Assembly (NCBI GenBank): GCA_947453935.1 | Contig: CANGJU010000011.1 | Span: 1 to 38,772 of the forward strand | Source of the DNA: Bacteroidota bacterium | GTDB taxonomy: Bacteria; Bacteroidota; Bacteroidia; AKYH767-A; OLB10 | Length of the DNA stretch: 38,772 bases | Reading direction: 5' to 3' | In this document: one piece after another, positions 27,310-35,411 of the stretch | Position numbering within the stretch: position 1 is the stretch's first letter | Layout: each line of letters starts with the position of its first letter | The notes under the pieces: generated by a model | Told to the model about the DNA's origin: nothing | What the model saw: only the letters and a program-made list of their open reading frames with translations | Database searches by the model: none | Made by a program: the position numbers and the translations under genes

Positions 27310-28926
27310 TTAAGCTACTACTGCGGCTGCAGGAGCGGCTGCAAGAATTTCAGGACTTGCACCATCGGCATACTGAGCAAAGTTCTTAACGAATTTATTT
27401 GCTAATTCATTTGCTGTATGATCGAAGGCTGCTTTATCTGCCCATGTTAAACGTGGATTTAAAATCTCAGTTGGCACTCCTGTACATGATTTAGGAACAC
27501 GTAAACGGAAAATTGGAAGCTCTTCGAATTCTAAATTATCAAATTCACCGTTTAACGCTGCGGTAATCATTGCACGCGTATAGCTTAACTTCATACGTGA
27601 ACCTACTCCGTAAGATCCACCAGACCAACCAGTGTTTACGAGCCACACTTTAATTTCAGGATTATCTGTTAATTTCTTTCCTAATAACTCAGCATATTTA
27701 GCAGGATGTAAAGGAAGGAATGCTTTTCCGAAGCAAGCAGAGAACGTAGTTGTTGGTTCAGTAATTCCCATTTCAGTACCAGCAACTTTAGCAGTGTAAC
27801 CAGAAATAAAATGATACATTGCTTGACCATTGTCTAGACGGCTGATTGGAGGCAATACTCCGAACGCATCGCATGTTAAAAAGAAAATATTCTTAGGCTT
27901 CTTAGCAACAGAGGGCTCAACCGCATTATCGATATGATTGATTGGGTAAGCAACACGTGTATTTTCTGTTTTCGAGATATTATCGTAGTCTACTGTGCTT
28001 GTTCCTTCGAAGCACTCGATATTTTCTAATAAAGCTCCGAACTTAATTGCTTTGAAAATCTGCGGTTCTTTTTCGGCCGAAAGGTTTACACACTTTGCAT
28101 AACATCCACCTTCAAAGTTAAATACTGAATCATCACTCCATCCATGCTCATCATCACCGATTAATCCACGGTTAGGATCTGCACTTAATGTTGTTTTACC
28201 AGTACCCGATAATCCGAAGAATAAAGCTGTATCTCCATCTTTACCGATATTAGCTGAACAATGCATACTTAAAACACCTTTGTGCTGAGGTAAAACATAA
28301 TTCAAAACAGTAAAGATTCCTTTTTTAATTTCACCTGTATAACCTGTTCCGCCTATTAAAATCATCTTCTTAGTAAAGTTGATGATAGCAAAGTTATGTT
28401 GACGTGTTCCATCAATTGCAGGATCTGCATGGAAACCTGGAGCGTTTACGATTGTCCACTCAGGATCAAACGTCATTAACTCATCATGCGTTGGACGCAA
28501 GAATAAATTGTTTACGAAAATATTTTGCCAAGGATATTCAGTTACAACGCGTACATTTAAACGATAGCGTGGATCGGCACAAGCAAAAGCATCACGCACA
28601 TATACCTCACGGTTGGTAAGGTAAGCCTGCATTCTTTGGAAAATATGCTCAAACTTGGAAGCATCAAATTTATAATTGATATCTCCCCACCAAACTGTAT
28701 TTTCTGTTTCAGCATCCACCACACAAAACTTATCTTTGGGTGAACGACCAGTAAACTCACCAGTATCGATTGCTAAAGCGCCTGTATCTGTTAACGAACC
28801 CATGCCTAACATGATAGTTTCTTCTACCAGTTCAGCAGGCGTTAAATTCCAATGCGCCATGGCTACATTTTTTAAACCTAAAGACTCTAAAGAAGCATTT
28901 GGGTTCTTAGTTCCGTAATTGTTCAT
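27310..28926 (-). CDS. pckA: Phosphoenolpyruvate carboxykinase (ATP)
   Basis: A 538-residue cytoplasmic enzyme that interconverts oxaloacetate plus ATP and PEP plus CO2, the entry to gluconeogenesis. Features are the substrate loop TGEFTGRSPKDKF (about 55-67), the kinase-1a P-loop GLSGTGKTT (238-246), the metal-binding GDDEHGWSDDSVFNFEGGCYAKC region, and FLTCDAFGVLPPISRL. I chose ATG 28926 over an upstream in-frame TTG (28950), because family proteins begin near here and the promoter box lies at 28948. The C-terminus ends in an Ala-rich tail (PEILAAAPAAAVVA) beyond the usual end. The gene stands between its own promoter and terminator. Confidence 0.96.
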   Translation of the reverse strand: MNNYGTKNPNASLESLGLKNVAMAHWNLTPAELVEETIMLGMGSLTDTGALAIDTGEFTGRSPKDKFCVVDAETENTVWWGDINYKFDASKFEHIFQRMQAYLTNREVYVRDAFACADPRYRLNVRVVTEYPWQNIFVNNLFLRPTHDELMTFDPEWTIVNAPGFHADPAIDGTRQHNFAIINFTKKMILIGGTGYTGEIKKGIFTVLNYVLPQHKGVLSMHCSANIGKDGDTALFFGLSGTGKTTLSADPNRGLIGDDEHGWSDDSVFNFEGGCYAKCVNLSAEKEPQIFKAIKFGALLENIECFEGTSTVDYDNISKTENTRVAYPINHIDNAVEPSVAKKPKNIFFLTCDAFGVLPPISRLDNGQAMYHFISGYTAKVAGTEMGITEPTTTFSACFGKAFLPLHPAKYAELLGKKLTDNPEIKVWLVNTGWSGGSYGVGSRMKLSYTRAMITAALNGEFDNLEFEELPIFRLRVPKSCTGVPTEILNPRLTWADKAAFDHTANELANKFVKNFAQYADGASPEILAAAPAAAVVA

Positions 28927-28947
28927 ATTGGTTTCTGAAAGTTTGTG

Positions 28948-28978
28948 CAAAGAAAGGGAAAAATCTTACTTGCGTCAA
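28948..28978 (-). promoter_or_regulatory. Predicted pckA promoter
   Basis: On the minus strand a TTG (28978 to 28976) and TTTCTTTG (28955 to 28948; one mismatch from TAnnTTTG) are separated by 20 bases, the expected -33/-7 spacing for Bacteroidota. The -7 box ends 21 bases before the preferred ATG. Confidence 0.5.
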
Positions 28979-28998
28979 TGAAAATCATTCAATTTTCT

Positions 28999-29421
28999 TT
29001 ATTTGAAACGACTAGGCTTATTCTCTTCAATTTGAATAAGTTGATTTTCACCAAACAGCTTTTTAAGCCCATTCACAAAGTCGGCTTGTTCATTCAAGTT
29101 CAGTTCATTAAGCGAAAATTCGCAATCATATTCGCCTTCTCGTCCCCAAGCCAACGTTCCGTATTTAACTAGCTTACCTGATTTTTCTTTGAAAGATTTG
29201 ATATAACCATCGAGCATTGTCTTCCCATTTGGGTCGATTCCGGCACCTATACTGGCAAACGTAACCACTAATCGTACATTCTTTTCCATTGGAGCAGGAG
29301 GCATTTCAGTTTGCTCTGCTTGTTGGGATTCCTCTACCTCAGTAATAGTGACTGAGCTAGCTTTTTTTGATGGATTACAGGCTATCGTAAAGAAAGCCGC
29401 GGCAAATAGAAGTGATCTCAT
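28999..29421 (-). CDS. Hypothetical lipoprotein
   Basis: A 140-residue protein whose short signal ends in the lipobox FTIAC, so C15 would be lipidated. A low-complexity Glu/Gln/Pro linker (about 25-48) is followed by a compact domain (about 50-140) with VRLVVTFASIGAGID, GREGEYDCEFSL and LKKLFGENQLIQIEE. The domain looks like a small alpha/beta fold that I do not recognise. It overlaps the upstream DUF423 gene by four bases (ATGA), so the two are translated together. It is probably anchored in an envelope membrane; the function is unknown. Confidence 0.72.
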   Translation of the reverse strand: MRSLLFAAAFFTIACNPSKKASSVTITEVEESQQAEQTEMPPAPMEKNVRLVVTFASIGAGIDPNGKTMLDGYIKSFKEKSGKLVKYGTLAWGREGEYDCEFSLNELNLNEQADFVNGLKKLFGENQLIQIEENKPSRFK

Positions 29422-29819
29422 TTTGTTTTATTTGTTTTTACTGCGTGTAAAAATACAAGAATCCAAGCAGTAATAATTAATACTCCACCAATTGGTGTTA
29501 TTGGACCCAAGAAATAAACGTTAAAACCAGTTAGTGATTGCGTTGATAATAAATAAATACTACCGCTAAAAAACAAAATCCCTAGAATAAGAAAATTTAA
29601 TATTCGGTGTATGTTCCTTTCGCTAATCAGCTTATCGTTCAAGGAGATAATCAATATTACAACAGCATGAATAAGTTGATAACGAACAGCTGTTTCCCAG
29701 GCTATAAGCGACTTAGGCACTAATAGCTTTTCGAGGGTATGAGCACCTAATGCACCAAAGCAAACCGCAATTGCTGCTAATATTGCCGCCCATTTGATAT
29801 AATAATTTTGTTTTTCCAT
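29418..29819 (-). CDS. DUF423 family membrane protein (YgdD-like)
   Basis: A 133-residue integral membrane protein with four hydrophobic segments (about 8-25, 46-60, 72-90 and 103-124). It shows the DUF423 hallmarks FGALGAHTLEK, WETAVRYQLIHA, FSGSIYLL and GPITPIGGVLIITAW. It sits in the inner membrane; no activity is established for the family. The start codon follows the T run of the DUF4476-gene terminator by only six bases, with an AGG close to the ATG that could act as a weak ribosome-binding site. The stop overlaps the lipoprotein start. Confidence 0.9.
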   Translation of the reverse strand: MEKQNYYIKWAAILAAIAVCFGALGAHTLEKLLVPKSLIAWETAVRYQLIHAVVILIISLNDKLISERNIHRILNFLILGILFFSGSIYLLSTQSLTGFNVYFLGPITPIGGVLIITAWILVFLHAVKTNKTK

Positions 29820-29824
29820 ACCTA

Positions 29825-29849
29825 TAAAAAAGGCCTCTTAACGAGGCCT
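29825..29849 (-). terminator. Intrinsic terminator of the DUF4476 gene, directly before the DUF423 start
   Basis: Read on the minus strand, the stem AGGCCTC / GAGGCCT with a 5-base loop (GTTAA) is followed by TTTTT. The T run ends about six bases before the DUF423 ATG, the same arrangement as at pckA-rsmE. Confidence 0.85.
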
Positions 29850-29854
29850 ATTTC

Positions 29855-30853
29855 TTATTTTCTTGATTCGATGAATTCGTTTAATTCCTCGATAGATGAT
29901 TCGAAAGTAAACACATCATTTACTTTAAAATAATTACCAATATCATAGGTGTGAGAATAACAATTTTTAGCCATTTCTAATTTGTTGGCTTCAAAAGTAA
30001 AGCAGCCTAAGAGCTCTTTTACTTGATTAGTTAATAAGCATTGCGACGACACTACTTGCTTTGCAATTGTCAATTTTGTGTCTTCAAACGTTTTTGAATT
30101 TACTGTTCTTTTTAAATCGGAAAAATCATTCGGCGACATTGGAACTGGACAGCCAATCGGACCATTATATCCTGGTAAATAAACAACCGGAGCTGGTGCA
30201 GGAGTATGAGGATGATTATGGCCTGAATGGTCATCAAAATTTCCAGAAGAAGAATGAGTTGTTGTTGTTGTAGTTGTCGTAGTTGAGTGAACTGAAGAAC
30301 TGCTTCCCATATCAGCACCTGAAACGTTCATATTTATACCTCCACCCATTCCGTCTACATTTATCCCTAAACTAATATTTACATTATCAGGATCAGCAGT
30401 ACCATTTGTAGTGGTTGTAGTTGTTTGCTGATGAGTAACTGTGGAATTTCCATTAGATGAAGCAGCAGGATTTGCATTGTATACAACAACTGATTGTGAA
30501 GCAGGTGTTGATGGAGCCTGGTCAAGAGGAACATTACTCATAAAGCGAGTTACATACTCACCCTTGTTATTTTTCTTAATGCAATAAGTTGTTTCTTCGC
30601 CTAAAGCAAGGTTAATATTAAAGTTTTTCTCTCCCAATGCTTGATTGTCAAATATTACTTTTAGTTTGTAATACTCTGCATTTAATCCTGTAATTTTAAC
30701 ATTGGTCTCAGGCTTTACATTTTGTCTGATTCCATTCATAATTGCAGTAAATTGTTCACCATTTTCTGTAAACAAAATCAAATTTGCTGTTTGTGCATTC
30801 GCTATTAGTCCGAATGAAACAACAATAGCTAAGGTTAAAATTTTCTTGAACAT
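29855..30853 (-). CDS. DUF4476 domain-containing exported protein
   Basis: A 332-residue protein with a signal peptide ending at IANAQ (about 21). The N-terminal beta domain (about 22-105) contains the motif VKITGLNAEYYKLKVIFD. The middle (about 115-235) is low-complexity Ser/Thr/Asn/His/Pro with two Thr runs and HSGHNHPHTPAPAP. The C-terminal DUF4476 domain (about 245-330) contains FSDLKRTVNSKTFEDTKLTIAKQ and FTFEANKLEMAKNCYSHTYD. It is likely periplasmic or on the surface, with the linker acting as a flexible spacer. The role is unknown. The Thr runs are encoded by ACN repeats, visible as gtt/gta repeats near 30250-30293. Confidence 0.87.
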   Translation of the reverse strand: MFKKILTLAIVVSFGLIANAQTANLILFTENGEQFTAIMNGIRQNVKPETNVKITGLNAEYYKLKVIFDNQALGEKNFNINLALGEETTYCIKKNNKGEYVTRFMSNVPLDQAPSTPASQSVVVYNANPAASSNGNSTVTHQQTTTTTTNGTADPDNVNISLGINVDGMGGGINMNVSGADMGSSSSVHSTTTTTTTTTHSSSGNFDDHSGHNHPHTPAPAPVVYLPGYNGPIGCPVPMSPNDFSDLKRTVNSKTFEDTKLTIAKQVVSSQCLLTNQVKELLGCFTFEANKLEMAKNCYSHTYDIGNYFKVNDVFTFESSIEELNEFIESRK

Positions 30854-30875
30854 ATTAGTAATTATTTTGAGTTTG

Positions 30876-30883
30876 CAAATTTA
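30876..30883 (-). promoter_or_regulatory. Predicted -7 box for the DUF4476 gene
   Basis: On the minus strand this reads TAAATTTG, a full match to TAnnTTTG, 22 bases before the ATG at 30853. The -33 element is not clear. Confidence 0.5.
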
Positions 30884-30954
30884 TCACTTTCCAACTAATC
30901 TTCATAATAATCGAGTTTCATTATAATTTCTAAATTCGCATCAGCATTAAATGT

Positions 30955-32286
30955 ATGAAAACGATTCTTTTACTTGGGGCTGGAAAATCATCCGGAACGC
31001 TTATACAGTATTTATTAAATAACTCAACTTCTGATGGTTTTATTTTAAAAGTCGGCGATTTATCATTGCCAGCAGCTCAATCTAAGGTCAACAACCACCC
31101 TAATGCAATAGCCTTTGAGTTTTCAATCGATAACTTTGAACAACGTGAAAAAGAAATTCAAAATGCTGATTTAGTCATTTCTTTACTTCCGCCTGCCCTA
31201 CATATTTTGGCGGCCCGCGATTGTGTGCGATTTAAAAAGAATCTTGTAACAGCAAGTTATGTCTCTGAAGAAATTCAAAGTTTACATCAAGATGCCATCG
31301 CTGCAAATATTTTATTATTGAACGAATGCGGTTTAGATCCAGGCATCGATCATATGTCGGCGATGGAAATTATTCATCGAATTAAAAATTCAGGTAGAGA
31401 AATCACTTCTTTTAAATCATACACCGGAGGATTAGTTGCGCCAGAATCGAATGATAATCCGTGGGGATATAAATTTACCTGGAACCCACGAAATGTTATT
31501 GTTGCAGGACAAGGAACTGCCAAGTATATTTCGAATGGAGAATATAAATACATTCCTTATCAGCGCTTGTTTTCTGAAATTGAAAAAGTTTTTGTTGATG
31601 GACATGGTGAATTTGACGGATATGCCAACCGTGATTCGTTGAGCTACCGAAAGCAATATGGATTAGACACTATTCCAACTTTATTAAGAGGGACACTTCG
31701 TTATAAAAATTACTGTACTGCCTGGCAGGTATTTGTTACATTAGGACTTACTGACGATTCTTATAAAATAGAAAACTGTGAGAATTTAACTTTTGCTCAG
31801 ATTGTTGATTCGTTATTACCCTCATCCGTGAAAGGAAATACGATTGCAGAAAAAGTTGCAGACTTATGCGGACTAGATAACAACGGAGAAATCATGAGTA
31901 TGATATCCTACACCGGTGTTTTTGAAAACATAAAAACGAATTTAAAGAACTTTAGTCCTGCGCAAATATTACAACATTTATTAGAGCAAAAATGGGTGCT
32001 AAAAGAAGGCGACAAAGACATGATTGTGATGCAGCATATTTTCAAATATGAATTAAAAGGTGTAACAAAACATTTAACATCATCGCTGGTTGTTAAAGGA
32101 GACGATACGACAAACACTGCAATGGCAAAAACAGTTGGATTACCATTGGCAATTGCTGCTCGACATATTTTGAGAGGTGATATAAAATTAAAGGGAGTTC
32201 AAATTCCGGTAATTGAAGAATTGTATCAACCAATATTAAAAGAATTAGGTGAATTGGGAATCTCTTTTACAGAATCAGAATGCTAA
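30955..32286 (+). CDS. Saccharopine dehydrogenase family protein
   Basis: A 443-residue NAD(P)-binding oxidoreductase. The Rossmann fold opens with ILLLGAGKSSGTLIQYLL and continues with DLVISLLPPALHILAARDCVRFKKNLVTASY, typical of saccharopine reductases. Further signatures are LLNECGLDPGIDHMSAMEII, the YTGGLVAPESNDNPWGYKFTWNPRNV segment (split here as FKSYTGGLVAPES and NPWGYKFTWNPRNV) and the C-terminal TSSLVVKGDDTTNTAMAKTVGLP. The most likely reaction is on saccharopine in lysine metabolism, but family members vary, so the substrate is not certain. The start is the ATG at 30955. The last 12 bases overlap the end of trmN6 on the other strand. Confidence 0.87.
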   Translation: MKTILLLGAGKSSGTLIQYLLNNSTSDGFILKVGDLSLPAAQSKVNNHPNAIAFEFSIDNFEQREKEIQNADLVISLLPPALHILAARDCVRFKKNLVTASYVSEEIQSLHQDAIAANILLLNECGLDPGIDHMSAMEIIHRIKNSGREITSFKSYTGGLVAPESNDNPWGYKFTWNPRNVIVAGQGTAKYISNGEYKYIPYQRLFSEIEKVFVDGHGEFDGYANRDSLSYRKQYGLDTIPTLLRGTLRYKNYCTAWQVFVTLGLTDDSYKIENCENLTFAQIVDSLLPSSVKGNTIAEKVADLCGLDNNGEIMSMISYTGVFENIKTNLKNFSPAQILQHLLEQKWVLKEGDKDMIVMQHIFKYELKGVTKHLTSSLVVKGDDTTNTAMAKTVGLPLAIAARHILRGDIKLKGVQIPVIEELYQPILKELGELGISFTESEC

Positions 32287-32994
32287 ATAAAAATCTTTTG
32301 TCAAGTTAATGTATTCGGGCGTATATACACGACCGTTATCATCCGCCTGAATAATCAATTCATTTGAAATAAATTCAATTTCTTTATTTGAATTTACCCA
32401 TTCCAGCAATACGCGTTTAGGGTCTTTACCAATTTTAGTTTTAACAATTGTACAACGTGATTGAACAAATCCGTTTTCTAATGCAATACTTCCAATCTTT
32501 TCTTGCTGATCAGCAGGAAGAATCAGTGAAAGCCTTCCATCCACTCTCAACAAACTTTTTGCTGCTGCTATTAAATCTTCATAAGGCAATAAAACATCAG
32601 CTGAGCGTGCAATATCGCGCGACAAATCATCTGAAGAAAAATAGCCAGTAAAATAAGGAGGATTAGAAACTATCAAATCGAATTTTTCATCAGTTTGATA
32701 TTCTTGAATTTTAGCATGAACTATACTCAAACGTTCTTTCCATGGCGATGCATTAAAATTAATTTTGGTTTGATTACAGGCATTTTCTTCTGCATCCACT
32801 GCGGTAATAATTGCATCAGAACGCTGTGCAAGCATTAAGGCAATTAGTCCAGTACCAGTTCCAATATCTAGAATACGACTTGCATTATCAGTGTTTGTCC
32901 AAGCGCCTAATAACACTCCATCGGTCCCAACCTTCATGGAACAAAGATCTTGTTGAATGGAGAATTGTTTAAAGTTAAAATGGGAGTTGGACAT
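32275..32994 (-). CDS. trmN6: tRNA1(Val) (adenine-37-N6)-methyltransferase
   Basis: A 239-residue SAM-dependent N6-adenine tRNA methyltransferase of the YfiC/TrmN6 family, which makes m6A37 in tRNA-Val in E. coli. Markers are the N-terminal FNFKQFSIQQDLCSMKVGTDGVLLGAW, the SAM loop LDIGTGTGLIALMLA (about 42-56), and the catalytic SNPPYF (110-115). The typical N-terminal F-x-F-K-x-F and length fit well. It is a single gene that ends inside the tail of the convergent saccharopine dehydrogenase gene. A 281-base non-coding stretch with several inverted repeats lies upstream. Confidence 0.9.
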   Translation of the reverse strand: MSNSHFNFKQFSIQQDLCSMKVGTDGVLLGAWTNTDNASRILDIGTGTGLIALMLAQRSDAIITAVDAEENACNQTKINFNASPWKERLSIVHAKIQEYQTDEKFDLIVSNPPYFTGYFSSDDLSRDIARSADVLLPYEDLIAAAKSLLRVDGRLSLILPADQQEKIGSIALENGFVQSRCTIVKTKIGKDPKRVLLEWVNSNKEIEFISNELIIQADDNGRVYTPEYINLTKDFYLAF

Positions 32995-33055
32995 TTTTTA
33001 TAAATTCAGATGTGGTGCAAATTGTCCCATATCGCAATAACATGTTCCAAAAATG

Positions 33056-33096
33056 CAATATTTGGTACATATCATCCAAATGTGTCCGAAATATTG
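33056..33096. repeat. Long inverted repeat upstream of trmN6 and padR
   Basis: CAATATTTGG (33056-33065) pairs with CCGAAATATTG (33086-33096) with one bulged G, giving ten base pairs. A competing inner pair, TTTGG / CCAAA (33061-33065 and 33076-33080), lies within it. GCAATA also occurs at 33034 and 33055, 21 bases apart. This is part of the 281-base gap 32995-33275, which otherwise holds only the padR promoter and further short dyads. Confidence 0.5.
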
Positions 33097-33224
33097 TTCT
33101 CAATAACTGCTTGTAAATACGTGGATGAAAACAATTACTTTAAACTAAATCGGACATTTTAATCAATCATTTGAAATTTTTATCACTGAAATTCAGTAAT
33201 TTAAAATTTTTACAGTACCTTGTA

Positions 33225-33256
33225 TTGCATAGTACTATAAAAATACCATATGTTTG
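33225..33256 (+). promoter_or_regulatory. Predicted padR promoter
   Basis: TTG at 33225-33227 and TATGTTTG at 33249-33256 (a full match to TAnnTTTG) are 21 bases apart, as expected for the Bacteroidota -33 and -7 elements. The box ends 19 bases before the preferred padR ATG at 33276, which supports that start over an earlier in-frame one at 33171. Confidence 0.6.
33229..33238. promoter_or_regulatory. Candidate PadR operator
   Basis: ATAGTACTAT is a perfect 10-base palindrome that lies between the -33 and -7 boxes of the padR promoter. A protein bound there would block polymerase. A half-site-like AGTAC lies at about 33214-33218. PadR regulators often repress their own gene, which makes this a reasonable autoregulatory site, but binding is inferred from position and symmetry. 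Confidence 0.45.
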
Positions 33257-33275
33257 CACCCATCAAATAAAAAGC

Positions 33276-33605
33276 ATGAGTAATCTCGAAAACACACAAC
33301 AGCAAATGCGGAAAGGCGTACTGGAGTTTTGCATACTCGGCATCATATCGCAGGGAGAAGTTTATCCTTCTGATATTATCAGCAAACTTAAAGATGCAAA
33401 GCTCATCGTGGTAGAAGGTACCTTATACCCGCTATTAACCCGCTTAAAAAACCAAGGACTTCTTGCCTATAACTGGAAAGAGTCATCGAGCGGACCACCA
33501 CGAAAATATTATTCGCTGACACCTATTGGCGAGGAATTCTTTAACTCTTTAAATCAAACATGGAATGAATTGGCGCAAGCCGTTAACATGACAACGTCTA
33601 AATAA
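33276..33605 (+). CDS. PadR family transcriptional regulator
   Basis: A 109-residue winged-helix regulator. The N-terminal QMRKGVLEFCILGIISQGEVYPSDII segment (split as QMRKGVLEFCILGI and GEVYPSDIISKL) and the DNA-binding VVEGTLYPLLTRLKNQGLL are classic PadR features, followed by the wing GPPRKYYSLTPIGEEF. It is short, a one-domain PadR of subfamily-2 type. The frame opens as far back as 33171, but the promoter lies inside that part and the extra residues do not fit the family, so I start at 33276. The PspC gene follows after one base, the usual PadR-PspC operon of Bacteroidota. The regulator probably controls its own operon. Confidence 0.92.
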   Translation: MSNLENTQQQMRKGVLEFCILGIISQGEVYPSDIISKLKDAKLIVVEGTLYPLLTRLKNQGLLAYNWKESSSGPPRKYYSLTPIGEEFFNSLNQTWNELAQAVNMTTSK

Positions 33606-33606
33606 T

Positions 33607-35292
33607 ATGAAAAAAACAGTCACCGTAAATATTGGCGGCATCGTATTTCACATCGAAGAAACCGCATACGAACAATTACAAAGTTATTTGTCGAACATAA
33701 AAAGTTACTTCACCCTTTCAGATGGCCGTGATGAAATTATTCAAGACATTGAAATCAGAATAGCAGAAATGTTTTCTGAAAAAATTTCGAACAGCAGAAT
33801 GGTTGTTACCGATGCTGATGTAGAAGAAGTAATGAAACAACTTGGTAAACCATCGGAGGTTGCCGGAGCCGATGAACAATCATCAGAGGGCGAATCTACA
33901 AAGCAAGAACGCGCTGATAAAAAATTATTCCGCGACCCAGATGATAAAATTATTGGAGGTGTATGTAGTGGTGTAGCACATTATTTCGGAATACAACCTC
34001 TTTGGCTTCGTTTACTAATCGTATTTTCAGTAATCTACTTTGGAGCAGGCCTTTTACTTTACATCATATTATGGATTGTAATTCCGAAAGCAAATAATGC
34101 CTCTGAAAAATTAGCTATGAAGGGAAAGCCTATTAATCTGGATACAATAAAAGAAACGATAGAAGAAGATGTGAATGATCTAACCGAAAGAGTAAAAGGC
34201 AAAAAGCCATTGTTTCAAAAAGGCACGACTCGTTTATCACGATTTGTTGAAGATGTAATTTCTATTGCATTACAGATTTTAAAATTCATTGCAAAGTTTA
34301 TTGGTGCGGTAATCTCCGTTATTTTATTCTTATTACTTTTCGGATTGATGATGGCATTATTGGGAATAACTGGCGCATTGGGTGATGCAAATATCCCAGT
34401 GTTTCTAAGCAATTTTGTTTTGTCTTCTACACAAATGGCCATAGCAATCACAGGCATTGGCTTGCTTATCGGTATTCCATTAATACTTCTATTATACCGA
34501 GCACTTCGTTACTTATTTAATATTCGCAAAGAGCCTCGTCAAGTAAGAACAACAGCTGGTGTTTTATGGATTATAGGATTTATACTAGTATCCTATATTA
34601 CTATCGCCATCAGTAAAAACTTTGGATCTAAACAAACAGGAACTGTTACGATGCCGATTCTGCAACCCAAAGGCGATACACTCTATTTAAATGATGTTTT
34701 GATTAATGAAAATACTTCTGATATTTTCATTGGTGTAAGTGGAAATAATAATAATTTTAATATTGTTTCGAATCAGGATACCGCATCCTTAACATTAGTC
34801 GATTTAGATATTGTAAGAGCTGATGGAAATGAGTTTGAATTGGTGCAAGAAATTTCATCACGCGGAAGCAGTAAACAAGATGCGCTACTAGGAACAAAAG
34901 AACTACAATATAAAATCAATCAAACAGACAGCTCACTTTCACTTGCAAATTATTTTAGCATTTTGCCAGGTAAAAAGTTCCGCGGACAATCACTTCATCT
35001 AGTACTAAAAGTACCTACCGGTAAATCAGTTTATCTTGGCCACGACCTCGACTTACTTTTACATGATATAAAAAACACTACCAATATGTACGATGGGGAT
35101 ATGACTGATAAAATATGGACAATGACAGGTGGTGGATTAGAATGTTCTAGCTGCGGTCCAAATTATAAAGGAGAAAATGAAGATCAAGAAGAAACAACCA
35201 TACAAGTGAATGTTAATGGTAAAGAAGTTAAAATTGAAAAAGATGGTGATACCACACATCACAAGAATGTAAATATTCATATTGGGAAATAA
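33607..35292 (+). CDS. PspC domain-containing membrane protein
   Basis: A 561-residue membrane protein. A cytoplasmic N-terminal helical region (about 1-90) carries KKTVTVNIGGIVFHIEETAY and is found in Bacteroidota PspC proteins. The PspC domain (about 106-162) has RDPDDKIIGGVCSGVAHYFGI and a membrane hairpin. Three further transmembrane segments follow (about 213-243, 274-298 and 313-333), then an extracytoplasmic beta-rich domain (about 345-535) with a CSSC motif and a charged tail. By analogy with phage-shock PspC it may sense envelope stress; that is inference. It is co-transcribed with padR and followed by a likely terminator. Confidence 0.88.
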   Translation: MKKTVTVNIGGIVFHIEETAYEQLQSYLSNIKSYFTLSDGRDEIIQDIEIRIAEMFSEKISNSRMVVTDADVEEVMKQLGKPSEVAGADEQSSEGESTKQERADKKLFRDPDDKIIGGVCSGVAHYFGIQPLWLRLLIVFSVIYFGAGLLLYIILWIVIPKANNASEKLAMKGKPINLDTIKETIEEDVNDLTERVKGKKPLFQKGTTRLSRFVEDVISIALQILKFIAKFIGAVISVILFLLLFGLMMALLGITGALGDANIPVFLSNFVLSSTQMAIAITGIGLLIGIPLILLLYRALRYLFNIRKEPRQVRTTAGVLWIIGFILVSYITIAISKNFGSKQTGTVTMPILQPKGDTLYLNDVLINENTSDIFIGVSGNNNNFNIVSNQDTASLTLVDLDIVRADGNEFELVQEISSRGSSKQDALLGTKELQYKINQTDSSLSLANYFSILPGKKFRGQSLHLVLKVPTGKSVYLGHDLDLLLHDIKNTTNMYDGDMTDKIWTMTGGGLECSSCGPNYKGENEDQEETTIQVNVNGKEVKIEKDGDTTHHKNVNIHIGK

Positions 35293-35304
35293 TAGCAACC
35301 TATT

Positions 35305-35353
35305 ACTACCGTCAGCTGTTCGAAGTAATTGACAATTGACGGTAGTTATTTTC
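35305..35353 (+). terminator. Likely terminator after the PspC gene
   Basis: A perfect 10-bp inverted repeat, ACTACCGTCA (35305-35314) with TGACGGTAGT (35337-35346), encloses a 22-base loop and is followed by TATTTTC. The loop is long and the T run broken, so a protein-binding dyad is a second possibility. Confidence 0.55.
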
Positions 35354-35411
35354 TTTAATATAAGTTGATTTCACACTTGCTATTTTAAAAATCATTTTTA
35401 CTTTTATCCAC

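Noticed and set aside
28404-28918. Several open frames on both strands inside pckA
   Set aside because: They are shadows of the strongly conserved pckA coding frame.
30250-30293. Trinucleotide repeat in the DUF4476 gene as a phase-variation tract
   Set aside because: The repeat unit is three bases and imperfect, so changes would alter Thr number without shifting the frame.
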